Source: Alphaproteobacteria bacterium | GTDB lineage: Bacteria > Pseudomonadota > Alphaproteobacteria > UBA2966 | Length of the DNA stretch: 64,000 bases | Assembly (NCBI GenBank): GCA_018654745.1 | Contig: JABILA010000056.1 | Coordinates: forward strand, 24,700-88,699 | Direction: 5' to 3' | Shown: one piece after another, positions 1-8,872 of the stretch | Layout of the letters: each line of letters begins with the position of its first letter | Numbering within the stretch: position 1 is the stretch's first letter | Translations under genes and position numbers: made by a program | Notes under the pieces: generated by a model | What the model was told of the DNA's origin: nothing | Seen by the model: only the letters and a program-made list of their open reading frames with translations | Database searches by the model: none

Positions 1-854
1 GCCAGACGAAAATGCACGACCTGATTATCCAGAATGGATTTGCCAAATGCCTTGCGCTCGCGTGTGTAATCAATGGTCATATTGATGACCTCTTCCATCA
101 TCGCCGGGCCACGTGCGGCAATAAACAATCGTTCTTCCTGGAACTGCTGCATCTGATAGATAAAGCCCTGCCCTTCTTCGCCAATGAGATTGCGCTGTGG
201 CACCCGTACATCGTCAAAAAAGATCTGCGCCGTATCAGACGACATCAAACCTATTTTCCTGATTTTGTGTCGGGTGATACCAGGTGTATCCATGGGGATA
301 ATGATCAAGGACTTGTTTTTGTGAATTGAATCGTCGCTGGTATTACACAGGCAACACATCCAGTCCGCCTGCAAGCCATTGGTAATAAACATTTTTGAGC
401 CGTTGATGACATAATCATCGCCATCTTTTCGCGCCGTTGTTTTCAGGCTGGCGACATCAGATCCGGCCCCGGATTCGGTGACCCCGACGCAGCCAACAAC
501 GTCGCCTGCGATGGTGGGAACCAGAATTTCCTTACGTAATTCATCTGATCCATGCCGCGTCAATGCAGGCGTGCACATGTTTGTCTGAACACCAATCGCT
601 GCTGCAACGCCGAGGCTGGTAATCCGGCCAGATGCAAAAGCACCCATGGCTTCATAGGAATAATCCAGGCCGCTGCCACCATATTCAACAGGTTTGCCAA
701 TGCCCAAAAACCCGAGGTCGCCCATCTTTTTGAATAGCTCATGGGCAGGGTACATTTCTTGTTCCTCCCATGCATCGATATGCGGATTGATTTCCGCATC
801 GATGAATTTTTCAAGACTGTTCTGAAGCTCGATATGTTCCGGGGTTAAATGCAT
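1..854 (-). CDS. Acyl-CoA dehydrogenase, 3' part cut by window edge
   Basis: Flavin-dependent alpha,beta-dehydrogenation of an acyl-CoA. The minus-strand frame opens at ATG 854 and runs off the left edge, giving about 284 of the usual 380-400 residues. It begins MHLTPEHIELQNSLEKFID and contains the family motifs VGVTESGAGSDVAS (FAD/substrate loop), the strand ending NGSKMFITNG, and FFDDVRVPQRNLIG. The C-terminal helical domain starts with RERKAFG. It is divergent from the TetR gene at 1058, and the 203-bp gap holds a perfect palindrome, so control by that TetR is likely. The acyl substrate cannot be read from the sequence. Confidence 0.9.
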   Translation of the reverse strand, partial: MHLTPEHIELQNSLEKFIDAEINPHIDAWEEQEMYPAHELFKKMGDLGFLGIGKPVEYGGSGLDYSYEAMGAFASGRITSLGVAAAIGVQTNMCTPALTRHGSDELRKEILVPTIAGDVVGCVGVTESGAGSDVASLKTTARKDGDDYVINGSKMFITNGLQADWMCCLCNTSDDSIHKNKSLIIIPMDTPGITRHKIRKIGLMSSDTAQIFFDDVRVPQRNLIGEEGQGFIYQMQQFQEERLFIAARGPAMMEEVINMTIDYTRERKAFGKSILDNQVVHFRL

Positions 855-934
855 TTGCCATCCGATGCTGAATTGAAAAACCTGCCACTAAAAGGAATTT
901 CGATTGCGTTTCAAATATTATTGTCATAAAACTA

Positions 935-952
935 ACATTCATGAATGAATGT
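935..952. promoter_or_regulatory. Perfect 8-2-8 palindrome, putative TetR operator
   Basis: ACATTCAT-GA-ATGAATGT is an exact inverted repeat in the gap between the divergent acyl-CoA dehydrogenase and TetR genes. Position and symmetry suit the operator of the adjacent TetR protein. That pairing is inferred. Confidence 0.55.
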
Positions 953-1057
953 ATCAAACAGATAATTGTGATGTTTATGGCGCGTTTGGCAATCCAGACG
1001 AGCAGCTCACTCATGCGGCAGTCCCCACTGATCACCACCCCCGGCGGGACACGGTAA

Positions 1058-1702
1058 ATGAACCTTTCAGAAACTGACAACCACTCGCCAACAGGCTCTG
1101 GACAACGGCGCACCCAGGTGGCGCGACGGGCTGAAACGCGTGCCAGGCTTATTGATGCGACTATATTGTTGCTGCACAAAAAAGGTGCCGCAAAGATGAC
1201 AACGGAGGAAGTGGCCAAGGCAGCCGGTGTCACGCGGGGTGCTATCCAGTACCACTTCGCCTCCCCTCAGGAGTTGCTCAAAGCAACCGTGAAGGAGATT
1301 TCCAACCGGCTCAGCAAGCACATGGATGTCGGCAAGCTCAGGAAACTACCGCTGTCGGACCGTATTGACCGGGTTGTCGATCAGTACTGGAAAGGCTGGG
1401 GCAGCAACGTTTATACGGCGTTTGTTGAAATGGCCGTCGGCAATCGCCTCGACCCAGTACTGGGTCAGGCGATCCGGGAAGTCCTTGTGGAACTGGAAGA
1501 CAAGCGCCGTTCCAGTTGGCTGGAAATATTTTCAGACAGCGTCCGCAGTACAGAAGAAATTCTGGTTTGGCGCACCACTTTGCTGGCGGCCTTGCGTGGG
1601 CTGGCCTTAAGCAGGATGTTGTCAGGCGGCAAAGACACGGGCGATGCACAGATTAACCAATTCAAGGAAATGTTCAGGCTGTACCTGGACCCTTCCGCAT
1701 AA
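1058..1702 (+). CDS. TetR/AcrR family transcriptional regulator
   Basis: A 214-residue one-component repressor. The N-terminal DNA-binding domain lies at about residues 27-75, with the helix-turn-helix around TTEEVAKAAGVTRGAIQYHF. The rest is a helical ligand-binding domain of normal length. It is divergent from an acyl-CoA dehydrogenase and 21 bp upstream of an enoyl-CoA hydratase gene on the same strand, so an acyl-CoA or related acid is a reasonable inducer. The ATG at 1058 is preceded by a weak purine stretch; a somewhat later start is possible because the first 20 residues are low in structure. Confidence 0.9.
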   Translation: MNLSETDNHSPTGSGQRRTQVARRAETRARLIDATILLLHKKGAAKMTTEEVAKAAGVTRGAIQYHFASPQELLKATVKEISNRLSKHMDVGKLRKLPLSDRIDRVVDQYWKGWGSNVYTAFVEMAVGNRLDPVLGQAIREVLVELEDKRRSSWLEIFSDSVRSTEEILVWRTTLLAALRGLALSRMLSGGKDTGDAQINQFKEMFRLYLDPSA

Positions 1703-1723
1703 TTTATTAACCGGAGAAAATTT

Positions 1724-2533
1724 ATGTCGACGATGCCAAAATGTGAGTTTTTGTTGCTGGAACAAATCGGTGGCCGCTTGAATATGAGCTTCAATCGCCC
1801 CGAAAGCCGCAACGCCATCAATAACCAGATGGGTGAAGAACTCGCTGCTGTTGTCAGCTGGCTGCAGGACAATGACGATGTCAGGGTCGTTGTCGTACGC
1901 GGTGTCGGCGGGCACTTTTGTGCAGGCGGCGACATCAAGGAACGCCGTAATATGGCAGACGAAGACACCAGCAGCGGCAAAGACCCGATCATGGAACGCA
2001 ATCGTACAGCCGGTCTGGCCTTCATGAAGTTCGAAAATCTGCCGCAAACAACGATTTCAATGGTTGAAGGGTCCGCTTTCGGTGGCGGCATGGGCTACGC
2101 CTGCCTGACGGATATCACCATTGTCACAAAAGGGGCCCGGATGGGCATGCCTGAAACAACACTAGGCGTGGCCCCGGCCCAGATCGCGCCCTATGTCGTC
2201 AAACGCATCGGCCTGACCCGTGCCCGGCAACTGGCTCTGACAGCTGAAAGGTTTGACGGTGCCAAAGCTTTTGAATACGGCGTTGCCCAATATCTGTGCG
2301 ATGACGCCGATGCTGACAAGGTATTGGATGAAGTCGTCGCCAAGGTTCTGAATTGCGGCCCCAAAGCCAATGCCGCGACCAAGGCGATCATGTTGCGTGT
2401 TGGTACGGTTGCCGCAGAAGATGTCATCAGCTTTTCGGCCCAGACGTTTTCCGAACTGAACCGGTCTGCCGAAGGTCTGGAAGGTCAAACAGCATTTGCA
2501 GAAAAACGCAAACCGGCCTGGCAGGAATCCTGA
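1724..2533 (+). CDS. Enoyl-CoA hydratase/isomerase family protein
   Basis: Crotonase-fold enzyme of 269 residues acting on an enoyl-CoA. The oxyanion-hole segments GGHFCAGGD (residues 62-70) and GSAFGGGMG (near 115) are present. MPETTLG supplies a glutamate where hydratases carry a catalytic acid. It starts at ATG 1724 behind the purine-rich GGAGAA. It follows the TetR gene by 21 bp and probably shares its transcript. Whether it hydrates, isomerises or hydrolyses cannot be decided from motifs. Confidence 0.88.
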   Translation: MSTMPKCEFLLLEQIGGRLNMSFNRPESRNAINNQMGEELAAVVSWLQDNDDVRVVVVRGVGGHFCAGGDIKERRNMADEDTSSGKDPIMERNRTAGLAFMKFENLPQTTISMVEGSAFGGGMGYACLTDITIVTKGARMGMPETTLGVAPAQIAPYVVKRIGLTRARQLALTAERFDGAKAFEYGVAQYLCDDADADKVLDEVVAKVLNCGPKANAATKAIMLRVGTVAAEDVISFSAQTFSELNRSAEGLEGQTAFAEKRKPAWQES

Positions 2534-2669
2534 CGCAATCGAGGAAGACATAGTCAATATCTACCCTTGAATCCTGTCTGCCTGATTTAATTCGCTTGCT
2601 CATCATTCTCTAATTATCCATTATTCCCTTACTGGCACATCCGGGTGGATACGACGAATAAGGGTTAAT

Positions 2670-3134
2670 ATGAAAATCAGGGAACGCAAGCTGGGACTGC
2701 TGTTCAGCGATATTGCACGATTTCGCGGCATCATGTTTGACCAGATGCTGGCGGAAGACGGCCTGACACATGTTCAGGCTTTTGCGCTTAACCATCTGCA
2801 CAACAGAAACGGCCTCACCCAGACCGAGCTTGCAGAGCGTATGGATGTTGGCACCGTAACGGTCAGCGGACTGGTTGACCGGCTGGAGGCAAAAGGCTGG
2901 GTCGAACGCCGGATTGATGAAAAGGATCAACGCGCCAAACGTATCTGGCTCACCTCCAAAGTTGGCGGCATTCGCCAAAAAATGTTTGATGGTATCGATC
3001 AGGTCAATGACGTGGCTTTTGAGGGCTTGTCAGATGACGAGGTCGATCAGTTCATTGACATGCTAAAAAATGCCAAGGTCAAACTGTCAGATAAACTGGA
3101 GGACATGGGCCGGAAAACCCTGCCTCCCGACTAA
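2670..3134 (+). CDS. MarR family transcriptional regulator
   Basis: A 154-residue dimeric winged-helix regulator. The recognition region spans about residues 45-95 (LTQTELAERMDVGTVTVSGL, then the wing DEKDQRAKRIWLT). MarR proteins often respond to aromatic acids or their CoA esters. It stands alone on the plus strand and converges with the PaaG-like isomerase 6 bp away, the last gene of the long minus-strand operon. Its target may be that operon or the preceding hydratase; the sequence does not decide. Confidence 0.9.
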   Translation: MKIRERKLGLLFSDIARFRGIMFDQMLAEDGLTHVQAFALNHLHNRNGLTQTELAERMDVGTVTVSGLVDRLEAKGWVERRIDEKDQRAKRIWLTSKVGGIRQKMFDGIDQVNDVAFEGLSDDEVDQFIDMLKNAKVKLSDKLEDMGRKTLPPD

Positions 3135-3140
3135 TCCCAC

Positions 3141-3923
3141 CTATTCGCCGCGAAAGGCTGCGGGTCGTTTCTCAAGAAATGCGTTCACGCCTTCCTTGCC
3201 ATCAAACGACACCCGCATTTCCGAATTGACCTCCAGCTCTCGTCTGAATTGCTGTGCAAATGTATTTGCGTTGCCTTCGTCAACCATGTTGCGCGTAGAC
3301 ATCAGGGCCAGGGTTGGCCCCTTCGCAAGCTTTGCCGCCAGTTCCCTGGCCCGTGGTATCAACTGATCATCATCCACACAATCCGTAATCATACCCCATT
3401 CAAGGGCCATATCTGCAGTGACCGTTTCGTTGGTCATCATGATTTTCAATGCCTTTGTACGACCAATGGCGCGGGGTAATAACCATGTGGAACCAAGATC
3501 CGGGATCAAGCCAATGCGGCTGAAAACCTGGATAAATTTGGCGGATCGTGCGGCCATAACAATGTCGCCATTGAGGGCCAGCGAAAAACCGCCACCAGCT
3601 GCAATACCGTTTACCGCCACGATTACCGGCACGCGGCAAGTGCGAATACCCTCGAACACCCCCAGATAGACGTCGCAATAAAGCTCGACGATATCGGTCC
3701 CTTCAGCGGGGCGGTTTTTCAAATCCTGGCCGGAGCAAAAACCCCGCCCGGCCGAGGTAAATATCAGGGCGCGGATATCCTTGTCGGCTTCAACTTCTGC
3801 CATTGCAAGGCGCACCTCTGCCATCATTTCAACGGTCAGGGCATTCAGGGCATCGGGTCGGTTCAGGGTCAGGGTCGCGACCTGATCTTCGACTTCAAAA
3901 AGAATAAACGCGTAATCACTCAT
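3141..3923 (-). CDS. Enoyl-CoA hydratase/isomerase, PaaG-like
   Basis: Crotonase-fold protein of 260 residues, last gene of the minus-strand operon. It has GRGFCSGQDL for the first oxyanion loop and GIAAGGGFSLAL for the second. The segment IPDLGSTWLLPR resembles the aspartate-bearing active site of PaaG-type isomerases (1,2-epoxyphenylacetyl-CoA isomerase and delta3-delta2 isomerases) rather than the hydratase glutamate. That suggests isomerase activity. It starts 15 bp after the CoA-transferase stop. No other phenylacetate pathway genes lie nearby, so the true substrate is open. Confidence 0.85.
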   Translation of the reverse strand: MSDYAFILFEVEDQVATLTLNRPDALNALTVEMMAEVRLAMAEVEADKDIRALIFTSAGRGFCSGQDLKNRPAEGTDIVELYCDVYLGVFEGIRTCRVPVIVAVNGIAAGGGFSLALNGDIVMAARSAKFIQVFSRIGLIPDLGSTWLLPRAIGRTKALKIMMTNETVTADMALEWGMITDCVDDDQLIPRARELAAKLAKGPTLALMSTRNMVDEGNANTFAQQFRRELEVNSEMRVSFDGKEGVNAFLEKRPAAFRGE

Positions 3924-3938
3924 GAACTTTTCGCTCCT

Positions 3939-5135
3939 TCAACCAAACTGTTTTGTAACACCTGATGCCAGCAAGGCATCAATTTCTGCATCCGAATACC
4001 CGGCTTCCGCCAATATTTCACGACTATGCTCCCCCAGACGAGGCTGCAATCGTCGCACTGATGACGGTGATTTCGAGAACTGTACCGGGGGTGAGGGAAC
4101 CCGCAGGGTCCCTTCTGTCGGATGTTCTTTTGTTTGCCAGAAACCGGTTGCCGTTAGTTGTTCATGCTCCAGCAATTCTTCTTTCTTGACCACGACCTGC
4201 ACCGGCACATGACGCGCGTCGAGATCACGCTGCCATTCTTCTGATGTTCTGGTGGCAACGATATCGCCGAGAATGTCATATATTTCCTGGCTGTGCTTTA
4301 TCCTCATGGCGATACCGGCAAACCGGGGGTCATCTTTCAGATCATCACGACCGGCAATATCAAAAAGGTCCTGCCAGTTCTGATCTGTATACGGCAATAC
4401 TGCCAGATATCCGTTTTTGGTCTTGTAGGGTCGACGCGCAGTGTTCAACAGTCGGGTATAGCCCATGTCTCCTTCCGGCGGGATGAAGCTCTCGCCGAAA
4501 AGATGTTCGACCATGACAAAATCAACAAGGCCCTCAAACATCGGGATTTCAATCGCCTGACCAGTGCCACCGCGCTCGCGGTGCAACAACCCGGCCATAA
4601 TCGCGGAAACGACATGAAATGAAGAGGTCTTGTCGGCCATGATAGTTGGCACAAAGCGTGGCTCGCCTGAGATCACAGACTGTATATCCGTCAGTCCACT
4701 CGCGGCCTGGATAATATCGTCATAGGCAGGACGGTCCGCCATGGGGCCGTCACTTCGAAAACCAAACGTCGCGCAATAGACCAGGTCGGGATAAGCTTCG
4801 GCAAATTTTTCATATTCCAGTCCCAGTTTTTTGCACACCTTGGGGCGGAAATTGTGCAAAAACACATCCGCCGTGCCCACCAGTTTGAACAGAACCTCCC
4901 GTCCCTCTTCCGTCGTCAGATCGATAACAACACTGCGCTTGTTGCGGTTGGCCCCCATATAAAAGGCGCCCATATCTTCGCTGCGGCGGGGGCCATTGTA
5001 ACGGGTCATATCACCCATGGGTGTTTCGACCTTGATCACGTCGGCCCCCATATCACCCAGCATTTGCGTGGCCCAGGGACCAAGAATAACAGTGGTCAGA
5101 TCAATGATCCGGATACCGTCCAGTGCACCAGCCAT
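3939..5135 (-). CDS. CaiB/BaiF family CoA-transferase (operon copy 2)
   Basis: Class III CoA-transferase, 398 residues, moving CoA between carboxylic acids through an enzyme-bound aspartyl anhydride. The N-terminal LDGIRIIDLTTVILGPWATQ and GADVIKVETPMGD are typical. The catalytic aspartate sits in PAYDDIIQAASG. The ATG directly abuts the stop codon of the CitE-like lyase upstream, so the two are translationally coupled. Pairing of a CoA-transferase with a CitE-like lyase recalls the succinyl-CoA:citramalate transferase/citramalyl-CoA lyase pair; the exact acid is unknown. Confidence 0.9.
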   Translation of the reverse strand: MAGALDGIRIIDLTTVILGPWATQMLGDMGADVIKVETPMGDMTRYNGPRRSEDMGAFYMGANRNKRSVVIDLTTEEGREVLFKLVGTADVFLHNFRPKVCKKLGLEYEKFAEAYPDLVYCATFGFRSDGPMADRPAYDDIIQAASGLTDIQSVISGEPRFVPTIMADKTSSFHVVSAIMAGLLHRERGGTGQAIEIPMFEGLVDFVMVEHLFGESFIPPEGDMGYTRLLNTARRPYKTKNGYLAVLPYTDQNWQDLFDIAGRDDLKDDPRFAGIAMRIKHSQEIYDILGDIVATRTSEEWQRDLDARHVPVQVVVKKEELLEHEQLTATGFWQTKEHPTEGTLRVPSPPVQFSKSPSSVRRLQPRLGEHSREILAEAGYSDAEIDALLASGVTKQFG

Positions 5136-6032
5136 CTACGTCAACTCCCCGATCTGCGCCATCATTTCCAGGACATTCCGTGCCTGTTTCAAGTGGGGCA
5201 TGTCATACATCTTGCCATCAAGTCCAACTGTGCCAAGGCCGGGGTTTTGTTCAAAAACCTCGACAATGCGTTTGGCATGCTCGACCTCATCCGCTGAGGG
5301 CGTAAAGGCGCGGTTGATGACTTCTGACTGGGCGGGGTGAATGGCAATCTTGCCGATGAAACCGGCTTTGCGATCCCGCAGGCAATCTGCTTCCAGTCCA
5401 TCCAGGTCCTTGTAATTGACATAGACCACACCGACGGGCTGTGCCTCAATGGCGCGCGATGTCGCCAGACACATGGTACGGGCAAATTCATAAGGCGCGT
5501 CATATTCGCCGGTGACCGGATGTTTATTGTCACTGGCACCCAGCGCTGCGGCCAGGTCTTCACCGCCCCAGGTCATGGCGACCAGGCGATCACTGACACC
5601 ATCCAGATAGGTATGGAAAGTCAGCAGTGATGCCGCCGTTTCCGTCGCCACACAATGAATTTTGGTGGAGCCCTTTTCAAGGCCGTGACTGACTTCCAGA
5701 ATATCCAGATAATCAGATAACAGGTTTACCTCGTCCGACGAATAGACCTTGGGCAGCACAATACCGTTTGGCGCGCCCGGCATCACCGCAGCCAGGTCAG
5801 GCAAGGACAATGGATTGTCCAATGGATTAATCCGCACCCACAATTGTTGTTTTGATCGATCGCTACGTTCTTTCAGGCAGGCGCAGGTCATTTCACGGGC
5901 GATAACCTGGCGCTCGTCCGCGACGCTGTCTTCCAGATCAAGGATCAGGGCGTCTGCCGGATTTTCGCGCGACTTTTCAAGTTTACGCTCGCTGTCGCCG
6001 GGTACAAATAACCAGGATCGGATAATCGTCAT
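5136..6032 (-). CDS. HpcH/HpaI aldolase / CitE-like acyl-CoA lyase
   Basis: Mg-dependent TIM-barrel lyase of 298 residues in the CitE/malyl-CoA lyase/citramalyl-CoA lyase family, which cleaves 3-hydroxyacyl-CoA esters to an acyl-CoA and an oxoacid. It opens with RSWLFVPGDSERKLEKS and DALILDLEDSV. The metal-binding acids lie in VATETAASLL and WGGEDLAAALG, and the C-terminal IHPAQSEVINRAF is also typical. It sits between two CaiB-type CoA-transferases in a tight operon. No citrate lyase alpha or gamma subunit is nearby, so it is a stand-alone lyase, not part of citrate lyase. Confidence 0.88.
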   Translation of the reverse strand: MTIIRSWLFVPGDSERKLEKSRENPADALILDLEDSVADERQVIAREMTCACLKERSDRSKQQLWVRINPLDNPLSLPDLAAVMPGAPNGIVLPKVYSSDEVNLLSDYLDILEVSHGLEKGSTKIHCVATETAASLLTFHTYLDGVSDRLVAMTWGGEDLAAALGASDNKHPVTGEYDAPYEFARTMCLATSRAIEAQPVGVVYVNYKDLDGLEADCLRDRKAGFIGKIAIHPAQSEVINRAFTPSADEVEHAKRIVEVFEQNPGLGTVGLDGKMYDMPHLKQARNVLEMMAQIGELT

Positions 6033-6050
6033 GTCATTTTCCTTGCAGGA

Positions 6051-7268
6051 TTATTTTGAATTCTGTTCAGGTGGTGCTGCCGTCGCGCCGCTTTCCATCA
6101 TGGCCTCAATCCGGTCATCGCTATAGCCCGCTTCGCGTAATATTTCCGCGCTGTGCTGCCCCAACAACGGCACAGGCCGGGTCGGCGCAGGTTGGGTTTC
6201 GGACCAGGAACTGGGCGATGCCATTTCCCTGATGCGGCCTTCGGTCGGATGATCACTGAAGGTAAAAAAGTCAGTTGCCTGCAGGTGTGGATCCGCAATT
6301 AGACTTTCAGGCGTATGCAATGGCATGGCCGGAATATCCGTTTCATCAAAAAATGTCAGCCATTCCGCGGTTGTCCGTGATGTCAGCAAGTCAGCCAGAT
6401 CACTGTAGATGGAATTGATGTTTTCAGTGCGCGTCGACATGCTGGCATATCGCGGGTCTGCGTCGAATTCGGCTTCGCGATCCAACGCCCGGAAAAATGA
6501 TCGCCAGTGCGTGTCGGTATAGGCCAGTACACAGACATAACCATCACTGGTGGGATAGGGTTTGCGATCCGGTGTCAGCATTCGTTTATAGCCCGGAGGC
6601 CCCAGAGGCGGATCGAACGTATATCCTGCCATGTGATCGCCAAGGACAAACCCGGCCATCATCTCAAACATGGGCGTATCGACGATCTGCCCCTGACCGG
6701 TGCGAGCCTGATGATAGAGCGCCGCATTGATTTGCCCGACCGCGTACAAGGCAACCCCCCTGTCGACCAGAGCAGTGGGCGTATAGACCGGATCCAGCCC
6801 ATTTGCCATTTGTCCCAGAGCCGGAATGGCAACCGCGCCCTGGATCAGATCATCAAAGGCAGGCTTCCCCGCATAAGGACCGTCTTCGCCATATCCGTAA
6901 AGCCCGGCATAGATCAGGCGCGGGTTAAGGGCCGACAGTTTTTCATAGGACAAATCCAGCCGATCCATAACCTTGGGGCGGCGGTTGTAAATCAAAACAT
7001 CCGCATCCTTCAGCAATTCCAGTATGGCGGCATGACCATCGGGTTTCTTCAGATCAAGAACGATACTGCGTTTGCTGCGATTGATATTCATGAAAATCGC
7101 CCCCATACCGGGGTTGCGATAAGGACCAATGCCCCTGATAGGATCGCCAACGGGCGGTTCCACCTTGATGATATCGGCCCCCATGTCCCCCAGAATCTGG
7201 GTCGCATAGGGTGCCATCAACATGTTCGACAGATCGATGATCCGGACGCCATCAAGGGGTTTGGTCAT
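6051..7268 (-). CDS. CaiB/BaiF family CoA-transferase (operon copy 1)
   Basis: Class III CoA-transferase of 405 residues. It shares the LDGVRIIDLSNMLMAPYATQ opening and GADIIKVEPPVGD with the second copy. The catalytic aspartate is in PAFDDLIQG, followed by a different substrate loop. It starts 3 bp after the DUF35 gene and ends 18 bp before the CitE-like lyase. Two divergent CoA-transferases in one operon suggest either a heteromeric enzyme or two activation steps. The C-terminus carries an extra tail rich in alanine and proline. Confidence 0.9.
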   Translation of the reverse strand: MTKPLDGVRIIDLSNMLMAPYATQILGDMGADIIKVEPPVGDPIRGIGPYRNPGMGAIFMNINRSKRSIVLDLKKPDGHAAILELLKDADVLIYNRRPKVMDRLDLSYEKLSALNPRLIYAGLYGYGEDGPYAGKPAFDDLIQGAVAIPALGQMANGLDPVYTPTALVDRGVALYAVGQINAALYHQARTGQGQIVDTPMFEMMAGFVLGDHMAGYTFDPPLGPPGYKRMLTPDRKPYPTSDGYVCVLAYTDTHWRSFFRALDREAEFDADPRYASMSTRTENINSIYSDLADLLTSRTTAEWLTFFDETDIPAMPLHTPESLIADPHLQATDFFTFSDHPTEGRIREMASPSSWSETQPAPTRPVPLLGQHSAEILREAGYSDDRIEAMMESGATAAPPEQNSK

Positions 7269-7271
7269 GTT

Positions 7272-7688
7272 TTAGTCCTGACTTGTGGGACGGAACAAGG
7301 GCAAGGCCTGATCGCCTTCGGTGGCGCGGAAGACCACTTCAACATCCTGATCAATTTCCAGAGTTTCGAAGTCACATTCAACAATGTTGGTCAGGATTGT
7401 CACCCCTTCGGCAAGCGTGACATAGGCCATGACATAGGGGATTTCGGCCCGGCGCATGACGGAGAACGAATAGATTTTACCCTTGCCCGAGGCTTCAAAC
7501 CAAACCGTGTTGCTGCTGGAGCAATGCGGACATATCGCCCGTGGATACCAGTGCGTTTCGCCGCAGTCCTCACAGGACTTTAACAGCAGTTTGTCCTGTT
7601 TGGTTGCGTCCCAATAGGCTTCGGTTTCCATGTTGATGGATGGTTCGGCATAGGCCCGTTCCGGGTTTTGTTTTTGCGGCTGGCTCAT
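7272..7688 (-). CDS. Zn-ribbon/OB-fold DUF35 protein
   Basis: A 138-residue acyl-CoA-binding accessory protein. The rubredoxin-like zinc ribbon is CEDCGETHWYPRAICPHC and is followed by an OB fold (GKGKIYSFSVMRRAEIPY). I chose ATG 7688 because it overlaps the thiolase stop by four bases (ATGA) and has GAAGGAAC upstream; a longer frame begins inside the thiolase gene. DUF35 proteins partner with thiolase-like enzymes, as in ChsH2-Ltp2 of steroid side-chain degradation. The immediate coupling to the thiolase-like gene supports such a complex. Confidence 0.9.
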   Translation of the reverse strand: MSQPQKQNPERAYAEPSINMETEAYWDATKQDKLLLKSCEDCGETHWYPRAICPHCSSSNTVWFEASGKGKIYSFSVMRRAEIPYVMAYVTLAEGVTILTNIVECDFETLEIDQDVEVVFRATEGDQALPLFRPTSQD

Positions 7689-8857
7689 GCGTCGTTCCTT
7701 CCCATAATAAGTGTCGCGGCACCCGTTCGCTGGGCAATGGAGCCTCCGGTGCCGTGGGCCAGGGCCAGGGTGCAATCCGGCACTTGTACTTTCGCGTGGG
7801 CTTCGCCTCGCAACTGACGGACAGCTTCGATCACCTTGGTCATGCCACCGCGGTTACCAGGATGGTTGTTGCAAAGCCCACCACCGTCGGTGTTAAACGG
7901 TAATTTGCCGGTGCCTGAAATCAGATTGCCATCCGAGACAAATTTGCCGCCTTCGCCCTTGGCGCAAAAGCCAAGGTCTTCAATGGTTTCCAGCACCGTG
8001 ATCGTAAAGCTGTCATAGATCGAGGCATAATCAATATCAGCAGGCGTTACCCCGGCTTCAGCAAAGGCAATGGGACCGGACTTGACCGCAGCGGTGTGGG
8101 TCAGATCAAAACGGCCGCTGTTCAGATGTTTGATCGCCTCGCCCTGCCCCAAAAGTTTCACGCAACGATCACCCAGCGATTTGGCGATTTCAGGGCTGAC
8201 CACAACCAGCGCCCCGCCGCCGTCACTGATCACACAGCAATCCAGACGATGCAGGGGGTCGGAAATAACAGGTGAATTGACCACGTCTTCAACGGTCACC
8301 ACATTGCGCAACATGGCATTTTCATTGTGTTGCGCGTGATGGGATGCTGCGACCTTGATCCACGCAAGCTGTTCACTGGTGGTGCCGAATTCATGCATAT
8401 GACGCTTGGCCGCCATGCCATACATATTGGTGATGACCGGTGCATAAGGCATTTCAAAGCCGCGCTCAGGCAGGTCGTTACCATAGTCCCTGGCGGCCAG
8501 GGATTTGACGCCTTCTGATCTGGGACGACCGGCCAGGGTGATCAGCGCGACCTTGCATTTTCCCGCCGCGATCGCTGCCATGGCGTGCCCGACATGCACC
8601 AGATAGGACGAACCACCGGTTTCGGTGCTGTCCGTATAGGTCAGGTCCAGGCCCATATATTCCGCCATGGACATGCCACCCAGACCGGGTGCCACGCCAT
8701 CGCAGAAATAGCCATCGACATCGCTCTTCGTCAGGCCTGCGTCTTTCAGGGCACCAATGGCAACTTCGGCATGCAACTGGGCAATGGTTTTATCGACGGC
8801 CTTGCGGGTCGGATGTTCAAAGACACCCGCGATATAGACTTTGCAACTTCGGCTCAT
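7685..8857 (-). CDS. Thiolase-like protein (SCP-x/Ltp2-type), catalytic Cys absent
   Basis: A 390-residue thiolase-fold protein. The overall fold signatures are present, including GGGLCNNHPGNRGG near residue 330. The site of the nucleophilic cysteine reads TETGGSSYLV with no Cys, and the distal Cys region reads ALAHGTGGS with a His instead. Classical Claisen thiolysis is therefore doubtful. Members coupled to DUF35 proteins, such as Ltp2, act as retro-aldolases on acyl-CoA substrates, and I favour that by inference. It overlaps the DUF35 gene by four bases and lies 15 bp after the acyl-CoA dehydrogenase. Confidence 0.85.
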   Translation of the reverse strand: MSRSCKVYIAGVFEHPTRKAVDKTIAQLHAEVAIGALKDAGLTKSDVDGYFCDGVAPGLGGMSMAEYMGLDLTYTDSTETGGSSYLVHVGHAMAAIAAGKCKVALITLAGRPRSEGVKSLAARDYGNDLPERGFEMPYAPVITNMYGMAAKRHMHEFGTTSEQLAWIKVAASHHAQHNENAMLRNVVTVEDVVNSPVISDPLHRLDCCVISDGGGALVVVSPEIAKSLGDRCVKLLGQGEAIKHLNSGRFDLTHTAAVKSGPIAFAEAGVTPADIDYASIYDSFTITVLETIEDLGFCAKGEGGKFVSDGNLISGTGKLPFNTDGGGLCNNHPGNRGGMTKVIEAVRQLRGEAHAKVQVPDCTLALAHGTGGSIAQRTGAATLIMGRNDA

Positions 8858-8872
8858 TTATTCCACCTGTAT

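Noticed and set aside
6507..7583. 358-codon plus-strand frame across the CaiB and DUF35 genes
   Set aside because: It lies antisense to two clear genes and spans their boundary; no recognisable motif.
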